From Streptococcus mitis (GTDB lineage: Bacteria > Bacillota > Bacilli > Lactobacillales > Streptococcaceae): DNA of 64,000 nt. Both the position numbers and the translations under genes were made by a program. This document shows positions 55,977 to 64,000 of the stretch, piece after piece. A model generated the notes under the pieces. It had not been told where the DNA came from. It worked only from the letters and a program-made list of their open reading frames with translations, and did no database searches. The DNA lies in contig NZ_CP028415.1 in assembly GCF_000722765.2 (NCBI RefSeq), positions 688,501-752,500 of the forward strand. The letters are read 5' to 3'. Numbering within the stretch: position 1 is the stretch's first letter; the number at the start of each line of letters is the position of its first letter.

Positions 55977-58448
55977 ATGTCTAACATTCAAAACATGTCC
56001 CTAGAGGACATTATGGGAGAGCGCTTTGGTCGCTATTCCAAATACATTATTCAAGACCGGGCTTTGCCAGATATTCGTGATGGCTTGAAGCCGGTTCAGC
56101 GCCGTATTCTTTATTCGATGAATAAGGATGGCAATACCTTTGATAAGAGCTACCGCAAGTCGGCCAAGTCTGTCGGGAATATCATGGGGAATTTTCACCC
56201 ACACGGTGACAGTTCCATCTATGATGCCATGGTTCGTATGTCACAGGACTGGAAAAACCGTGAGATTTTGGTCGAAATGCACGGTAATAACGGTTCTATG
56301 GACGGAGATCCGCCTGCGGCTATGCGTTATACTGAGGCACGTCTGTCTGAAATTGCTGGCTATCTTCTTCAGGATATCGAGAAGAAGACCGTTCCTTTTG
56401 CCTGGAACTTTGATGACACCGAAAAAGAGCCGACAGTCTTACCAGCAGCCTTTCCAAACCTTTTAGTCAATGGTTCGACTGGTATTTCGGCTGGATATGC
56501 CACAGATATTCCACCCCATAATTTAGCTGAGGTCATTGATGCCACTGTTTATATGATTGACCATCCAACAGCTAAGGTGGACAAGCTCATGGAATTTTTG
56601 CCTGGACCAGATTTTCCGACTGGAGGAATCATTCAGGGTCGTGATGAAATCAAGAAGGCCTATGAAACTGGGAAAGGGCGCGTGGTTGTTCGTTCCAAGA
56701 CTGAGATTGAAAAGCTAAAAGGTGGTAAGGAACAAATCGTTATCACCGAGATTCCTTATGAAATCAACAAGGCCAATCTGGTTAAGAAAATCGATGATGT
56801 CCGTGTCAATAACAAGGTGGCTGGTATTGCTGAGGTTCGTGATGAGTCTGACCGTGACGGTCTTCGTATCGCTATTGAGCTAAAAAAAGATGCTAATACC
56901 GAGCTTGTTCTAAACTATCTATTTAAGTACACCGACCTACAAATCAATTACAACTTCAACATGGTGGCGATTGACAATTTCACACCTCGTCAGGTTGGGA
57001 TTGTCCCAATCTTGTCTAGCTATATCGCCCACCGTCGTGAAGTGATTCTGGCCCGTTCACGCTTTGACAAGGAAAAGGCTGAGAAACGTCTCCATATCGT
57101 CGAAGGTCTGATTCGCGTGATTTCGATTTTGGACGAAGTCATTGCTCTTATCCGTGTTTCTGAGAATAAGGCTGACGCTAAGGAAAATCTCAAGGTCAGC
57201 TATGACTTTACAGAAGAGCAGGCTGAGGCTATTGTTACCTTGCAACTATACCGCTTGACCAATACAGACGTAGTTGTCTTGCAGGAAGAAGAAGCAGAAC
57301 TTCGTGAGAAGATTGCTATGCTTGCGGCTATTATCGGTGATGAACGTACCATGTACAATCTCATGAAGAAAGAACTTCGTGAAGTTAAGAAGAAGTTTGC
57401 GACTCCACGTTTAAGTTCTTTAGAGGACACTGCGAAAGCAATCGAGATTGACACAGCTAGTCTGATCGCCGAGGAAGATACCTATGTCAGCGTGACAAAG
57501 GCAGGTTATATCAAGCGTACTAGTCCACGTTCTTTTGCAGCTTCAACGCTAGAGGAAATTGGTAAACGTGATGATGACCGTTTGATCTTTGTACAAGCTG
57601 TCAAGACCACCCAGAATCTTCTGATGTTCACGACTCTTGGAAATGTTATTTATCGACCAATTCATGAATTGGCTGATATTCGTTGGAAGGATATCGGTGA
57701 GCACCTGAGCCAGACCATTACAAACTTTGAAACTAACGAAGAAATCCTTTATGCTGAAGTCGTGGATCAGTTTGATGATGCGACAACTTATTTTGCAGCT
57801 ACTCGTCTCGGTCAAATCAAACGCGTAGAACGCAAAGAATTCTCTCCATGGCGAACCTATAAGTCTAAGTCTGTCAAGTATGCCAAGTTGAAAGATGATA
57901 CGGACCAGATTGTAGCAGTGGCTCCGATTAAACTAGATGATGTTCTTTTGATTAGCCAAAATGGTTATGCCCTGCGTTTCAATATCGAAGAGGTTCCAGT
58001 TGTCGGTGCTAAGGCTGCAGGTGTCAAGGCTATGAATTTGAAAGAAGATGATGTCCTCCAATCTGCCTTTATCTGTAACACCTCATCCTTCTACCTCTTG
58101 ACCCAACGTGGAAGTTTGAAACGTGTTTCTATTGACGAAATTCCGGTAACCAGCCGTGCCAAACGTGGGTTACAAGTCTTGCGTGAGCTAAAAAATAAAC
58201 CGCATCGTGTCTTCTTAGCAGGAGCAGTTGCAGAGCAAGGATTTATTGGTGATCTCTTCAGTACAGATATGGAAGAGAACGACCAAACTCTGCTTGTTCA
58301 ATCAAACAAAGGAACAATCTATGAAAGCCGATTGCAGGACTTGAATTTGTCAGAACGAACTAGTAACGGAAGCTTTATTTCTGATACTATTTCTGATGAA
58401 GAAGTTTTTGACGCTTATCTTAAAGAAGTATTTCCAGAAGCTAAATAA
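55977..58448 (+). CDS. parC: DNA topoisomerase IV subunit A
   Basis: An 823-residue breakage-reunion subunit of topoisomerase IV. The catalytic Tyr118 lies in MRYTEARLS; the fluoroquinolone-determining residues Ser79 and Asp83 (NFHPHGDSSIYDA) and Lys137 are wild type. The C-terminal beta-pinwheel has repeats such as YIKRTSPRSF, QIKRVERKEF, YALRFNIEEV and SLKRVSIDEI. The start MSNIQNMSLEDIMGERFG at 55977 is the family start; the frame extends nine codons upstream into the structured repeat. No ribosome-binding site is visible. It ends at a terminator. Confidence 0.96.
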   Translation: MSNIQNMSLEDIMGERFGRYSKYIIQDRALPDIRDGLKPVQRRILYSMNKDGNTFDKSYRKSAKSVGNIMGNFHPHGDSSIYDAMVRMSQDWKNREILVEMHGNNGSMDGDPPAAMRYTEARLSEIAGYLLQDIEKKTVPFAWNFDDTEKEPTVLPAAFPNLLVNGSTGISAGYATDIPPHNLAEVIDATVYMIDHPTAKVDKLMEFLPGPDFPTGGIIQGRDEIKKAYETGKGRVVVRSKTEIEKLKGGKEQIVITEIPYEINKANLVKKIDDVRVNNKVAGIAEVRDESDRDGLRIAIELKKDANTELVLNYLFKYTDLQINYNFNMVAIDNFTPRQVGIVPILSSYIAHRREVILARSRFDKEKAEKRLHIVEGLIRVISILDEVIALIRVSENKADAKENLKVSYDFTEEQAEAIVTLQLYRLTNTDVVVLQEEEAELREKIAMLAAIIGDERTMYNLMKKELREVKKKFATPRLSSLEDTAKAIEIDTASLIAEEDTYVSVTKAGYIKRTSPRSFAASTLEEIGKRDDDRLIFVQAVKTTQNLLMFTTLGNVIYRPIHELADIRWKDIGEHLSQTITNFETNEEILYAEVVDQFDDATTYFAATRLGQIKRVERKEFSPWRTYKSKSVKYAKLKDDTDQIVAVAPIKLDDVLLISQNGYALRFNIEEVPVVGAKAAGVKAMNLKEDDVLQSAFICNTSSFYLLTQRGSLKRVSIDEIPVTSRAKRGLQVLRELKNKPHRVFLAGAVAEQGFIGDLFSTDMEENDQTLLVQSNKGTIYESRLQDLNLSERTSNGSFISDTISDEEVFDAYLKEVFPEAK

Positions 58449-58456
58449 GTGAAATG

Positions 58457-58487
58457 AAGAATCAGTTCTAAGAGCTGGTTCTTTTTT
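58457..58487 (+). terminator. parC terminator
   Basis: AAGAATCAG / CTGGTTCTT with a T-run. Confidence 0.8.
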
Positions 58488-58521
58488 ATTGAAGAAATTT
58501 TCTGAAAATTACAAAATATGC

Positions 58522-58549
58522 TTGCTATTTTAGAAAAATAGTGTAGAAT
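58522..58549 (+). promoter_or_regulatory. ilvE promoter
   Basis: TTGCTA (58522-58527), 16 bases, TAGAAT (58544-58549), 34 bases before the ilvE ATG. Confidence 0.6.
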
Positions 58550-58583
58550 AAAAGAAATAGGTTTTTAGAATAAGGAGTGGAAT

Positions 58584-59606
58584 ATGACAGTAACGATTGA
58601 TTGGGAAAACCTTGGTTTCTCCTATATAAAATTACCTTATCGCTATATTGCTCATTTTAAAAATGGACAATGGAATCAAGGAGAACTTACAGAAGATGCA
58701 ACCTTGCATATTTCAGAGTCTTCTCCAAGTCTTCACTATGGTCAACAAGCCTTTGAAGGTTTGAAAGCTTACCGTACTAAGGATGGCAGTGTTCAACTGT
58801 TCCGTCCTGACGAAAATGCTAAACGTCTGCAACGTACTTGTGATCGTCTCTTGATGCCACAAGTTCCAACAGAAATGTTTGTAGAAGCGTGTAAGGCAGT
58901 TGTTCGTGCGAATGAAGAATACGTACCACCATACGGAACAGGTGGAACCTTATATCTTCGCCCTCTTTTGATTGGTGTCGGAGATATTATTGGGGTTAAA
59001 CCAGCAGAAGAGTATATTTTCACCATCTTTGCCATGCCAGTTGGAAATTACTTTAAAGGTGGTTTGGTTCCAACCAACTTCTTGATTCAGGATGAATACG
59101 ATCGTGCTGCTCCAAATGGTACAGGTGCGGCTAAGGTTGGTGGGAACTATGCTGCCAGTCTCTTGCCAGGGAAATTGGCGAAATCACGTCACTTCTCAGA
59201 TGTTATCTATCTAGACCCATCAACTCATACAAAGATTGAAGAAGTCGGTTCAGCTAACTTCTTTGGAATTACAGCTGATAATGAATTTGTAACACCATTG
59301 AGCCCATCTATCTTGCCATCTATTACTAAGTATTCTTTGCTTTATTTGGCAGAACACCGCTTGGGCTTGACTCCTATTGAGGGAGATGTCCCAATTGATA
59401 ACCTTGACCGTTTTGTAGAGGCAGGTGCCTGTGGTACAGCAGCAGTTATTTCACCAATTGGTGGAATTCAGCACGGTGATGATTTCCATGTATTCTATAG
59501 TGAAACAGAAGTTGGTCCTGTGACTCGTAAACTCTATGATGAATTGACAGGTATTCAGTTTGGTGATATTGAAGCGCCAGAAGGTTGGATTGTAAAAGTA
59601 GATTAA
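58584..59606 (+). CDS. ilvE: branched-chain amino acid aminotransferase
   Basis: A 340-residue fold-type IV PLP enzyme for the last step of Val, Leu and Ile synthesis and the first step of their breakdown. Motifs: LHYGQQAFEGLKAYR, RPDENAKRLQRTCDRLLMP, the PLP Lys in GAAKVGGNYAASL, IEEVGSANFFG, and EAGACGTAAVISPI. AAGGAGTGGAAT precedes the ATG. The oligopeptide-binding lipoprotein gene begins 22 bases downstream without a terminator between, so the two are probably cotranscribed. Confidence 0.96.
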   Translation: MTVTIDWENLGFSYIKLPYRYIAHFKNGQWNQGELTEDATLHISESSPSLHYGQQAFEGLKAYRTKDGSVQLFRPDENAKRLQRTCDRLLMPQVPTEMFVEACKAVVRANEEYVPPYGTGGTLYLRPLLIGVGDIIGVKPAEEYIFTIFAMPVGNYFKGGLVPTNFLIQDEYDRAAPNGTGAAKVGGNYAASLLPGKLAKSRHFSDVIYLDPSTHTKIEEVGSANFFGITADNEFVTPLSPSILPSITKYSLLYLAEHRLGLTPIEGDVPIDNLDRFVEAGACGTAAVISPIGGIQHGDDFHVFYSETEVGPVTRKLYDELTGIQFGDIEAPEGWIVKVD

Positions 59607-59628
59607 AATAAACAAAAGGAGATTTTTG

Positions 59629-61596
59629 ATGAAATCGAAAAAGTGGCTCTTAACAGCAGGAGTGGTCCTGAGCACAACAGCTCTATTAGTGGCTTGTGGA
59701 AAAGCTGATAAAGAAGCAGATGCACCGACAACATTTTCATATGTCTATGCAGTAGATCCGGCATCTTTGGATTATAGTATAGCGACTCGTACATCTACAA
59801 CAGATGTCATCGGGAACGTGGTTGATGGCTTGATGGAAAACGACCAATACGGAAATGTTATTCCTTCCTTGGCTGAAGATTGGTCTGTGTCAAAAGATGG
59901 TTTGACTTATACCTACAAACTACGTAAAGGAGTTAAATGGTACACTTCTGAAGGTGAAGAATATGCAGAAGTAACAGCCCATGACTTTGTAACAGGATTG
60001 AAACACGTAGCTGACGGTAAGTCAGACGGTGTTTCTCTCATCCAAAATTCAATCAAGGGATTGGATGCCTACATGACTGGTGAGACCAATGATTTCTCTA
60101 CAGTTGGTGTCAAGGCCTTGGACGATTACACAGTTGAATATACCCTAAACAAACCAGAAAGCTTCTGGAACTCTAAAGTCACAACAGCAACGATGTTGCC
60201 TGTAAATGAAGAGTTTTTGAAAGCATCAGGTAAAGATTATGGAGCAGTTACTCCAGCAGGAATTCTCTACAATGGTCCTTATATCTTGAAGACCTTGACA
60301 TCTAAATCGTTGATTGAATACGAGAAAAACCCAAATTACTGGGATAAAGAAAAGGTAAAAATCGAGAAGATTAAATTGACTTACTACGATGGTTCTGATC
60401 AGGAATCGTTGATTCGTAGCTTCTCTTCTGGTGCCTATACGACAGCTCGTCTCTTCCCAAGTAGCTCAAACTTTGCTTCTACTTTGGAACAATACGGAGA
60501 TAAAATCACTTATAGTCCACAGGACTCAAGTAGCTATTACTTCACCTTTAACGTAAATCGCCAGTCATATAATAAAACTGCGAAAACAAGTGAAGAGCAA
60601 AAGACTTCTACTAAAGAAGCTATGCTTAATAAGGACTTCCGTCAGGCTATCAACTTTGCCTTCAACCGCCATTCTTATGCTGCTCAGTTAAATGGTGAAG
60701 ATGGGGCGGACAAGATTATTCGTAACAGTTTAGTTCCAGATAACTTCGTGCAAGCAGGTGGTAAGAACTTTGGTCAAATCGCTCAAGCAGAGTTGGTGAA
60801 CTACGGTGACCAATGGAAAGGTGTTGAGCTAGTTGACGGTAAGGACTCTATCTACAACCCTGACAAGGCTAAAGCAGCCTTTGACAAAGCTAAGAAAGAT
60901 TTGGAATCTAAAGGGGTAACTTTCCCAATTCACTTGGATGTTCCAGTTGAACAAACAGATACCATCGCCGTTCAACAAAGTAACTCTTTCAAACAGTCAA
61001 TCGAATCAACTCTTGGTGCTGAAAATGTTGTCATCGACGTTCTTCAAATGACAGATAATGAAAAGGAAACAATCACTTCTCAAGCGCGTGTTCCTTCTCA
61101 AAAAGACTATGATTTGAATAGTACAGGATGGGCTCCAAGCTATCAAGACCCAGCATCTTATTTAACTATCATGGATCCTAAATCAGGTTCTGCTATGAAA
61201 CACCTAGGTATCACTAAAGGAAAAGACAAGGATGTCGTAGCTAAGGTTGGTTTGGACCAGTATAAGAAATTATTGGATGATGCCGATTCAGAAACTACGA
61301 ATCTTGAAGAGCGCTATGAAAAATATGCCAAGGCTCAAGCTTGGTTGACAGATAGTTCATTATTGATGCCAACAGCCTCATCTGGTGGTTCTCCAGTTGT
61401 AAGTAATGTAGTGCCATTCTCAAAACCATACTCACAAGTTGGTATTAAGGGTGACCCATATATCTTTAAGGGAATGAAGTTGCAAAAAGATATCGTTACA
61501 ACAAAAGAATATGAAGAAGCACTGAAAAAATGGCAAAAAGAAAAATTGGAATCAAACGGTAAGTACCAAAAAGAACTAGAAAAACACATTAAATAA
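59629..61596 (+). CDS. oligopeptide-binding lipoprotein (AmiA/AliA/AliB family)
   Basis: A 655-residue ABC solute-binding lipoprotein. The signal peptide MKSKKWLLTAGVVLSTTAL ends in the lipobox LVAC with Cys23. Family signatures are FSYVYAVDPASLDYSIA, VVDGLMENDQYGNVIPSLAE, NKPESFWNSKVTTATMLPV, NGPYILKTL, and STGWAPSYQDPASYLTIM. It binds external peptides for the Ami permease encoded elsewhere; no permease or ATPase is adjacent, as for AliA and AliB. Which paralog it is cannot be settled here, and I do not recall one at this site in standard pneumococci. The ATG at 59629 is eight bases after AAAGGAG. Confidence 0.93.
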   Translation: MKSKKWLLTAGVVLSTTALLVACGKADKEADAPTTFSYVYAVDPASLDYSIATRTSTTDVIGNVVDGLMENDQYGNVIPSLAEDWSVSKDGLTYTYKLRKGVKWYTSEGEEYAEVTAHDFVTGLKHVADGKSDGVSLIQNSIKGLDAYMTGETNDFSTVGVKALDDYTVEYTLNKPESFWNSKVTTATMLPVNEEFLKASGKDYGAVTPAGILYNGPYILKTLTSKSLIEYEKNPNYWDKEKVKIEKIKLTYYDGSDQESLIRSFSSGAYTTARLFPSSSNFASTLEQYGDKITYSPQDSSSYYFTFNVNRQSYNKTAKTSEEQKTSTKEAMLNKDFRQAINFAFNRHSYAAQLNGEDGADKIIRNSLVPDNFVQAGGKNFGQIAQAELVNYGDQWKGVELVDGKDSIYNPDKAKAAFDKAKKDLESKGVTFPIHLDVPVEQTDTIAVQQSNSFKQSIESTLGAENVVIDVLQMTDNEKETITSQARVPSQKDYDLNSTGWAPSYQDPASYLTIMDPKSGSAMKHLGITKGKDKDVVAKVGLDQYKKLLDDADSETTNLEERYEKYAKAQAWLTDSSLLMPTASSGGSPVVSNVVPFSKPYSQVGIKGDPYIFKGMKLQKDIVTTKEYEEALKKWQKEKLESNGKYQKELEKHIK

Positions 61597-61601
61597 AGCA
61601 G

Positions 61602-61639
61602 AAAACTCTATGTCAGACAAGCCTGATATAGAGTTTTTT
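61602..61639 (+). terminator. terminator after the oligopeptide-binding gene
   Basis: AAAACTCTATGTCAG / CTGATATAGAGTTTT with a six-base loop and a T-run. Confidence 0.85.
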
Positions 61640-61693
61640 CTTGCTAGTTTTAGGATTTTCTTGTAAAATAGAAAAAGTGAAGAGAGGTATGAA

Positions 61694-61924
61694 ATGAGTA
61701 AGAAAGATAAAAAAATCGAAATTCAAGTAGCAGATGCCAAAGTTAATGTTGGTAAAGACAGTTTTGAAGGTTATACATTGACTATCGGTAAAAAAGTTAT
61801 CGGAGAAATTGCCGAATTAGACGGACAATTTGCCATCATAAAGAATGGGAATGTCGATAGTTTTTATAAAAAATTGGAAAAAGCTGTGGAAATTTTGATT
61901 GAAAATTATAATTTAGCAAAATAA
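61694..61924 (+). CDS. DUF2969 family protein
   Basis: A 76-residue basic protein, MSKKDKKIEIQVADAKVNVG then GYTLTIGKKVIGEIAELDGQ. It matches the streptococcal DUF2969 family, a small beta-rich fold followed by a C-terminal helix (KKLEKAVEILIENYNLAK). Function unknown. GAGAGGTATGAA precedes the ATG. A likely promoter element TAAAAT lies about 35 bases upstream. It is followed by the tRNA pair. Confidence 0.8.
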   Translation: MSKKDKKIEIQVADAKVNVGKDSFEGYTLTIGKKVIGEIAELDGQFAIIKNGNVDSFYKKLEKAVEILIENYNLAK

Positions 61925-61973
61925 GTCTTGTTTTTTTGAAATTTTCATGATATAATAGTCCATGTTGATTGTA

Positions 61974-62054
61974 GGAGAGATAGCGAAGAGGCTAAACGCG
62001 GCGGACTGTAAATCCGCTCCTTCGGGTTCGGGGGTTCGAATCCCTCTCTCTCCA
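61974..62054 (+). tRNA. tRNA-Tyr (GTA)
   Basis: An 81-base tRNA with acceptor stem GGAGAGA / TCTCTCC, anticodon GTA in GGACTGTAAATCC, a long variable arm (GCTCCTTCGGGTTCG region) as for tRNA-Tyr, and the T loop GGTTCGAATCC. CCA is not encoded. A TATAAT about 20 bases upstream is the likely promoter for this and the next tRNA. Confidence 0.95.
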
Positions 62055-62063
62055 TTTCATCAA

Positions 62064-62135
62064 TGGGGTATAGCCAAGCGGTAAGGCAAGGGACTTTGAC
62101 TCCCTCATGCGTTGGTTCGAATCCAGCTACCCCAG
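62064..62135 (+). tRNA. tRNA-Gln (TTG)
   Basis: A 72-base tRNA with acceptor stem TGGGGTA / TACCCCA, D loop AGCCAAGCGGTAAGGCA, anticodon TTG in GGGACTTTGACTCCC, and T loop GGTTCGAATCC. CCA is not encoded. It is nine bases after tRNA-Tyr, so both come from one transcript. Confidence 0.95.
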
Positions 62136-62163
62136 TTCTTAGGTAATGTTCAAGATAAAAAGC

Positions 62164-62194
62164 AAAATATCTTAGGGTATTTTATTTTTATAAT
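62164..62194 (+). terminator. tRNA terminator fused to the rpsA promoter
   Basis: AAAATA / TATTTT with a T-rich tail that runs directly into TATAAT (62189-62194), the probable rpsA -10 box. The stem is short, so termination may be partial. Confidence 0.5.
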
Positions 62195-62256
62195 TGAAAG
62201 ACGTGAACGATATAAACATGTCCTTGCGGGTGCTTAGGAAAAAAATTATAAGTATG

Positions 62257-62277
62257 TCAAGTTTAAGAAAAACTTGA
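62257..62277 (+). promoter_or_regulatory. hairpin in the rpsA leader
   Basis: TCAAGTTT / AAACTTGA with loop AAGAA, a perfect 8-bp stem right before the GGAGG ribosome-binding site of rpsA. It could serve in control of S1 synthesis; this is inferred from position only. Confidence 0.5.
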
Positions 62278-62296
62278 TTGTTGGAGGATTTTTTAG

Positions 62297-63499
62297 ATGA
62301 ACGAATTTGAAGATTTGCTAAATAGCGTTAGCCAAGTTGAGACTGGTGATGTTGTTAGTGCTGAAGTATTGACAGTTGATGCGACTCAAGCTAACGTTGC
62401 AATCTCTGGAACTGGTGTTGAAGGTGTCTTGACTCTTCGCGAATTGACAAACGATCGCGATGCAGATATCAATGACTTTGTTAAAGTAGGAGAAGTATTG
62501 GATGTTCTTGTACTTCGTCAAGTAGTTGGTAAAGATACTGATACAGTTACATACCTTGTATCTAAAAAACGCCTTGAAGCTCGCAAAGCATGGGACAAAC
62601 TTGTTGGTCGCGAAGAAGAAGTTGTTACTGTTAAAGGAACTCGTGCCGTTAAAGGTGGACTTTCAGTAGAATTTGAAGGTGTTCGTGGATTTATCCCAGC
62701 TTCAATGTTGGATACTCGTTTCGTACGTAACACTGAGCGTTTTGTAGGTCAAGAATTTGATGCTAAAATCAAAGAAGTTGACGCTAAAGAAAACCGCTTC
62801 ATCCTTTCACGTCGTGAAGTTGTTGAAGCAGCTACAGCAGCAGCTCGCGCTGAAGTATTCGGTAAATTGGCTGTTGGTGATGTAGTAACTGGTAAAGTTG
62901 CACGTATCACAAGTTTCGGTGCTTTCATCGACCTTGGTGGTGTTGACGGATTGGTTCACTTGACTGAATTGTCACATGAACGTAACGTATCACCAAAATC
63001 AGTTGTAACTGTTGGTGAAGAAATTGAAGTGAAAATTCTTGATCTTAACGAAGAAGAAGGACGCGTATCACTTTCACTTAAAGCAACAACGCCTGGACCA
63101 TGGGATGGCGTTGAGCAAAAATTGGCTAAAGGTGATGTAGTTGAAGGAACAGTTAAACGTTTGACTGACTTCGGTGCATTTGTTGAAGTATTGCCAGGTA
63201 TCGATGGACTTGTTCACGTATCACAAATTTCACACAAACGTATTGAAAATCCTAAAGAAGCTCTTAAAGTTGGTCAAGAAGTTAAAGTTAAAGTTCTTGA
63301 AGTTAACGCAGATGCAGAGCGTGTATCACTTTCTATCAAAGCTCTTGAAGAGCGTCCAGCTCAAGAAGAAGGACAAAAAGAAGAAAAACGTGCTGCTCGT
63401 CCACGTCGTCCAAAACGTCAAGAAAAACGTGATTTCGAACTTCCAGAAACACAAACAGGATTCTCAATGGCTGACTTGTTTGGTGATATCGAACTTTAA
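62297..63499 (+). CDS. rpsA: 30S ribosomal protein S1
   Basis: A 400-residue RNA-binding protein with four S1 (OB) domains: about residues 15-90 (GDVVSAEVLTVDATQANVAI), 105-170 (VEFEGVRGFIPASML), 190-260 (GDVVTGKVARITSFGAFIDL) and 275-345 (GDVVEGTVKRLTDFGAFVEV). A charged C-terminal tail (EKRAARPRRPKRQEKRDFEL) follows. This four-domain form is usual in streptococci. TTGGAGG precedes the ATG. It ends at a strong terminator. Confidence 0.95.
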   Translation: MNEFEDLLNSVSQVETGDVVSAEVLTVDATQANVAISGTGVEGVLTLRELTNDRDADINDFVKVGEVLDVLVLRQVVGKDTDTVTYLVSKKRLEARKAWDKLVGREEEVVTVKGTRAVKGGLSVEFEGVRGFIPASMLDTRFVRNTERFVGQEFDAKIKEVDAKENRFILSRREVVEAATAAARAEVFGKLAVGDVVTGKVARITSFGAFIDLGGVDGLVHLTELSHERNVSPKSVVTVGEEIEVKILDLNEEEGRVSLSLKATTPGPWDGVEQKLAKGDVVEGTVKRLTDFGAFVEVLPGIDGLVHVSQISHKRIENPKEALKVGQEVKVKVLEVNADAERVSLSIKALEERPAQEEGQKEEKRAARPRRPKRQEKRDFELPETQTGFSMADLFGDIEL

Positions 63500-63516
63500 T
63501 CAAATTGAAAATTCAC

Positions 63517-63549
63517 AAAATCCTTTGTTTACTAAACAAGGGATTTTTC
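63517..63549 (+). terminator. rpsA terminator
   Basis: AAAATCCTTTGTTT / AAACAAGGGATTTT with loop ACT. Confidence 0.85.
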
Positions 63550-63572
63550 TTTTGTCTGTAAGCCTTTTTTGA

Positions 63573-63578
63573 TATAAT
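63573..63578 (+). promoter_or_regulatory. -10 box directly before the fRMsr gene
   Basis: TATAAT ends seven bases before the ATG at 63585; a leaderless transcript is expected and no ribosome-binding site is seen. Confidence 0.7.
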
Positions 63579-63584
63579 AGTTCT

Positions 63585-64000
63585 ATGTTAGAATCAGAAA
63601 AACAATCACGTTATCAAATGTTAAATGAAGAGCTCTCTTTTTTATTGGATGGTGAAACCAATGTTTTGGCTAATCTTTCCAACGCCAGTGCTCTTCTAAG
63701 ATCGCGCTTTCCTAATACCGTATTTGCAGGCTTTTATCTGTTCGATGGAAAGGAATTGGTTTTAGGTCCCTTCCAAGGTGGTGTTTCCTGCATCCGTATT
63801 GCACTTGGAAAAGGTGTTTGTGGGGAGGCAGCTCACTTTCAGGAAACTGTTATTGTTGGAGATGTAACAACCTATCCAAATTATATTTCTTGCGATAGTC
63901 GTGCTAAAAGTGAAATTGTTATGCCAATGATAAAGAATGGTCAATTACTTGGAGTTCTAGATCTGGATTCTTCAGAGATTGATGATTATGATGCTATGGA
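63585..64000 (+). CDS. free methionine-(R)-sulfoxide reductase, GAF domain (5' part)
   Basis: The first 138 codons are in the window; the end is cut off. The product is a GAF-domain fRMsr, which reduces free methionine sulfoxide in the cytoplasm. Recognisable are [20 protein letters not shown], the Cys residues in [18 protein letters not shown], and the catalytic Cys in [16 protein letters not shown], followed by [14 protein letters not shown]. It starts [18 protein letters not shown]. In pneumococci the gene is followed by dnaX. Family is firm. Confidence 0.9.
   Translation, partial: MLESEKQSRYQMLNEELSFLLDGETNVLANLSNASALLRSRFPNTVFAGFYLFDGKELVLGPFQGGVSCIRIALGKGVCGEAAHFQETVIVGDVTTYPNYISCDSRAKSEIVMPMIKNGQLLGVLDLDSSEIDDYDAM

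Noticed and set aside
63174..63572. 132-codon plus-strand frame in another phase of rpsA
   Set aside because: It overlaps the S1 domains, has a low-complexity Lys/Leu-rich product and no translation signal.

Overview
The window is a low-GC Gram-positive chromosome segment of a mitis-group Streptococcus (S. pneumoniae / S. mitis / S. pseudopneumoniae cluster). The gene order metG, pepN, ciaRH, dinG, rodA, gyrB, ezrA, clpE, folD, rpiA-deoB-punA, deoD, rpsT-coaA, pdp-deoC-cdd-pnrA-nupABC, plsY, parE, parC, ilvE, rpsA is the one I know from pneumococcus, and CiaR (224 aa), CiaH (444 aa), RodA (407 aa), EzrA (575 aa) and S1 (400 aa) have the expected lengths. The parE-parC gap is about 4.3 kb and carries an ANT(6)-type nucleotidyltransferase gene. 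From memory of published comparisons, that is typical of viridans streptococci or recombinant pneumococci rather than ordinary S. pneumoniae.

Layout. 1-6.2 kb: end of an ABC permease, metG, then small accessory enzymes, including a Tad2-like (DUF2829) protein and a frameshifted PEP-synthase-like gene. 6.3-11.3 kb: pepN and the CiaRH two-component system. 11.4-21.2 kb: a U32 protein, DinG with an exonuclease domain, RodA, a DJ-1 protein, a HAD protein, GyrB and EzrA. 21.3-25.7 kb: a minus-strand block with a GNAT, small DUF proteins, a Nudix hydrolase and the CtsR-type clpE. 25.9-30.4 kb: an amino-acid ABC permease/ATPase pair, folD, an unrecognised protein and nnrD. 30.6-38.3 kb: a ribose/purine-nucleoside salvage cluster, a CLC channel, a glutamine amidotransferase, deoD and a sirtuin. 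38.5-40.4 kb: a P-loop kinase-like protein, rpsT and coaA on the minus strand. 41.2-48.9 kb: a pyrimidine-nucleoside salvage and uptake operon. 49.0-58.4 kb: plsY, then parE and parC separated by a decayed accessory island. 58.6-64 kb: ilvE, an oligopeptide-binding lipoprotein, two tRNAs, rpsA and the start of a free-methionine-sulfoxide reductase.

How the genes work together. The two nucleoside clusters are complementary. PnrA-NupABC imports nucleosides; Pdp, DeoC and Cdd handle pyrimidines; PunA and DeoD handle purines; DeoB and RpiA connect the released sugar phosphates to central metabolism. Both topoisomerase subunit pairs are represented (gyrB, parE, parC), and RodA and EzrA link to cell-wall growth and division.

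The most unusual signals are: (a) a family of structured repeats, with what look like compensatory changes in their stems, lying directly upstream of both deoD and parC, neither of which has a visible Shine-Dalgarno sequence; (b) an AT-rich gene between parE and parC for a protein that looks like a cold-shock-like domain joined to an Abi-type HEPN ribonuclease, followed by a perfect 36-bp palindrome; (c) several genes whose -10 box is so close to the start codon that their mRNAs should be leaderless; (d) repeated terminator-promoter fusions, one duplicated on both sides of a single gene. No IS element, prophage, CRISPR array, BOX or RUP element was recognised.
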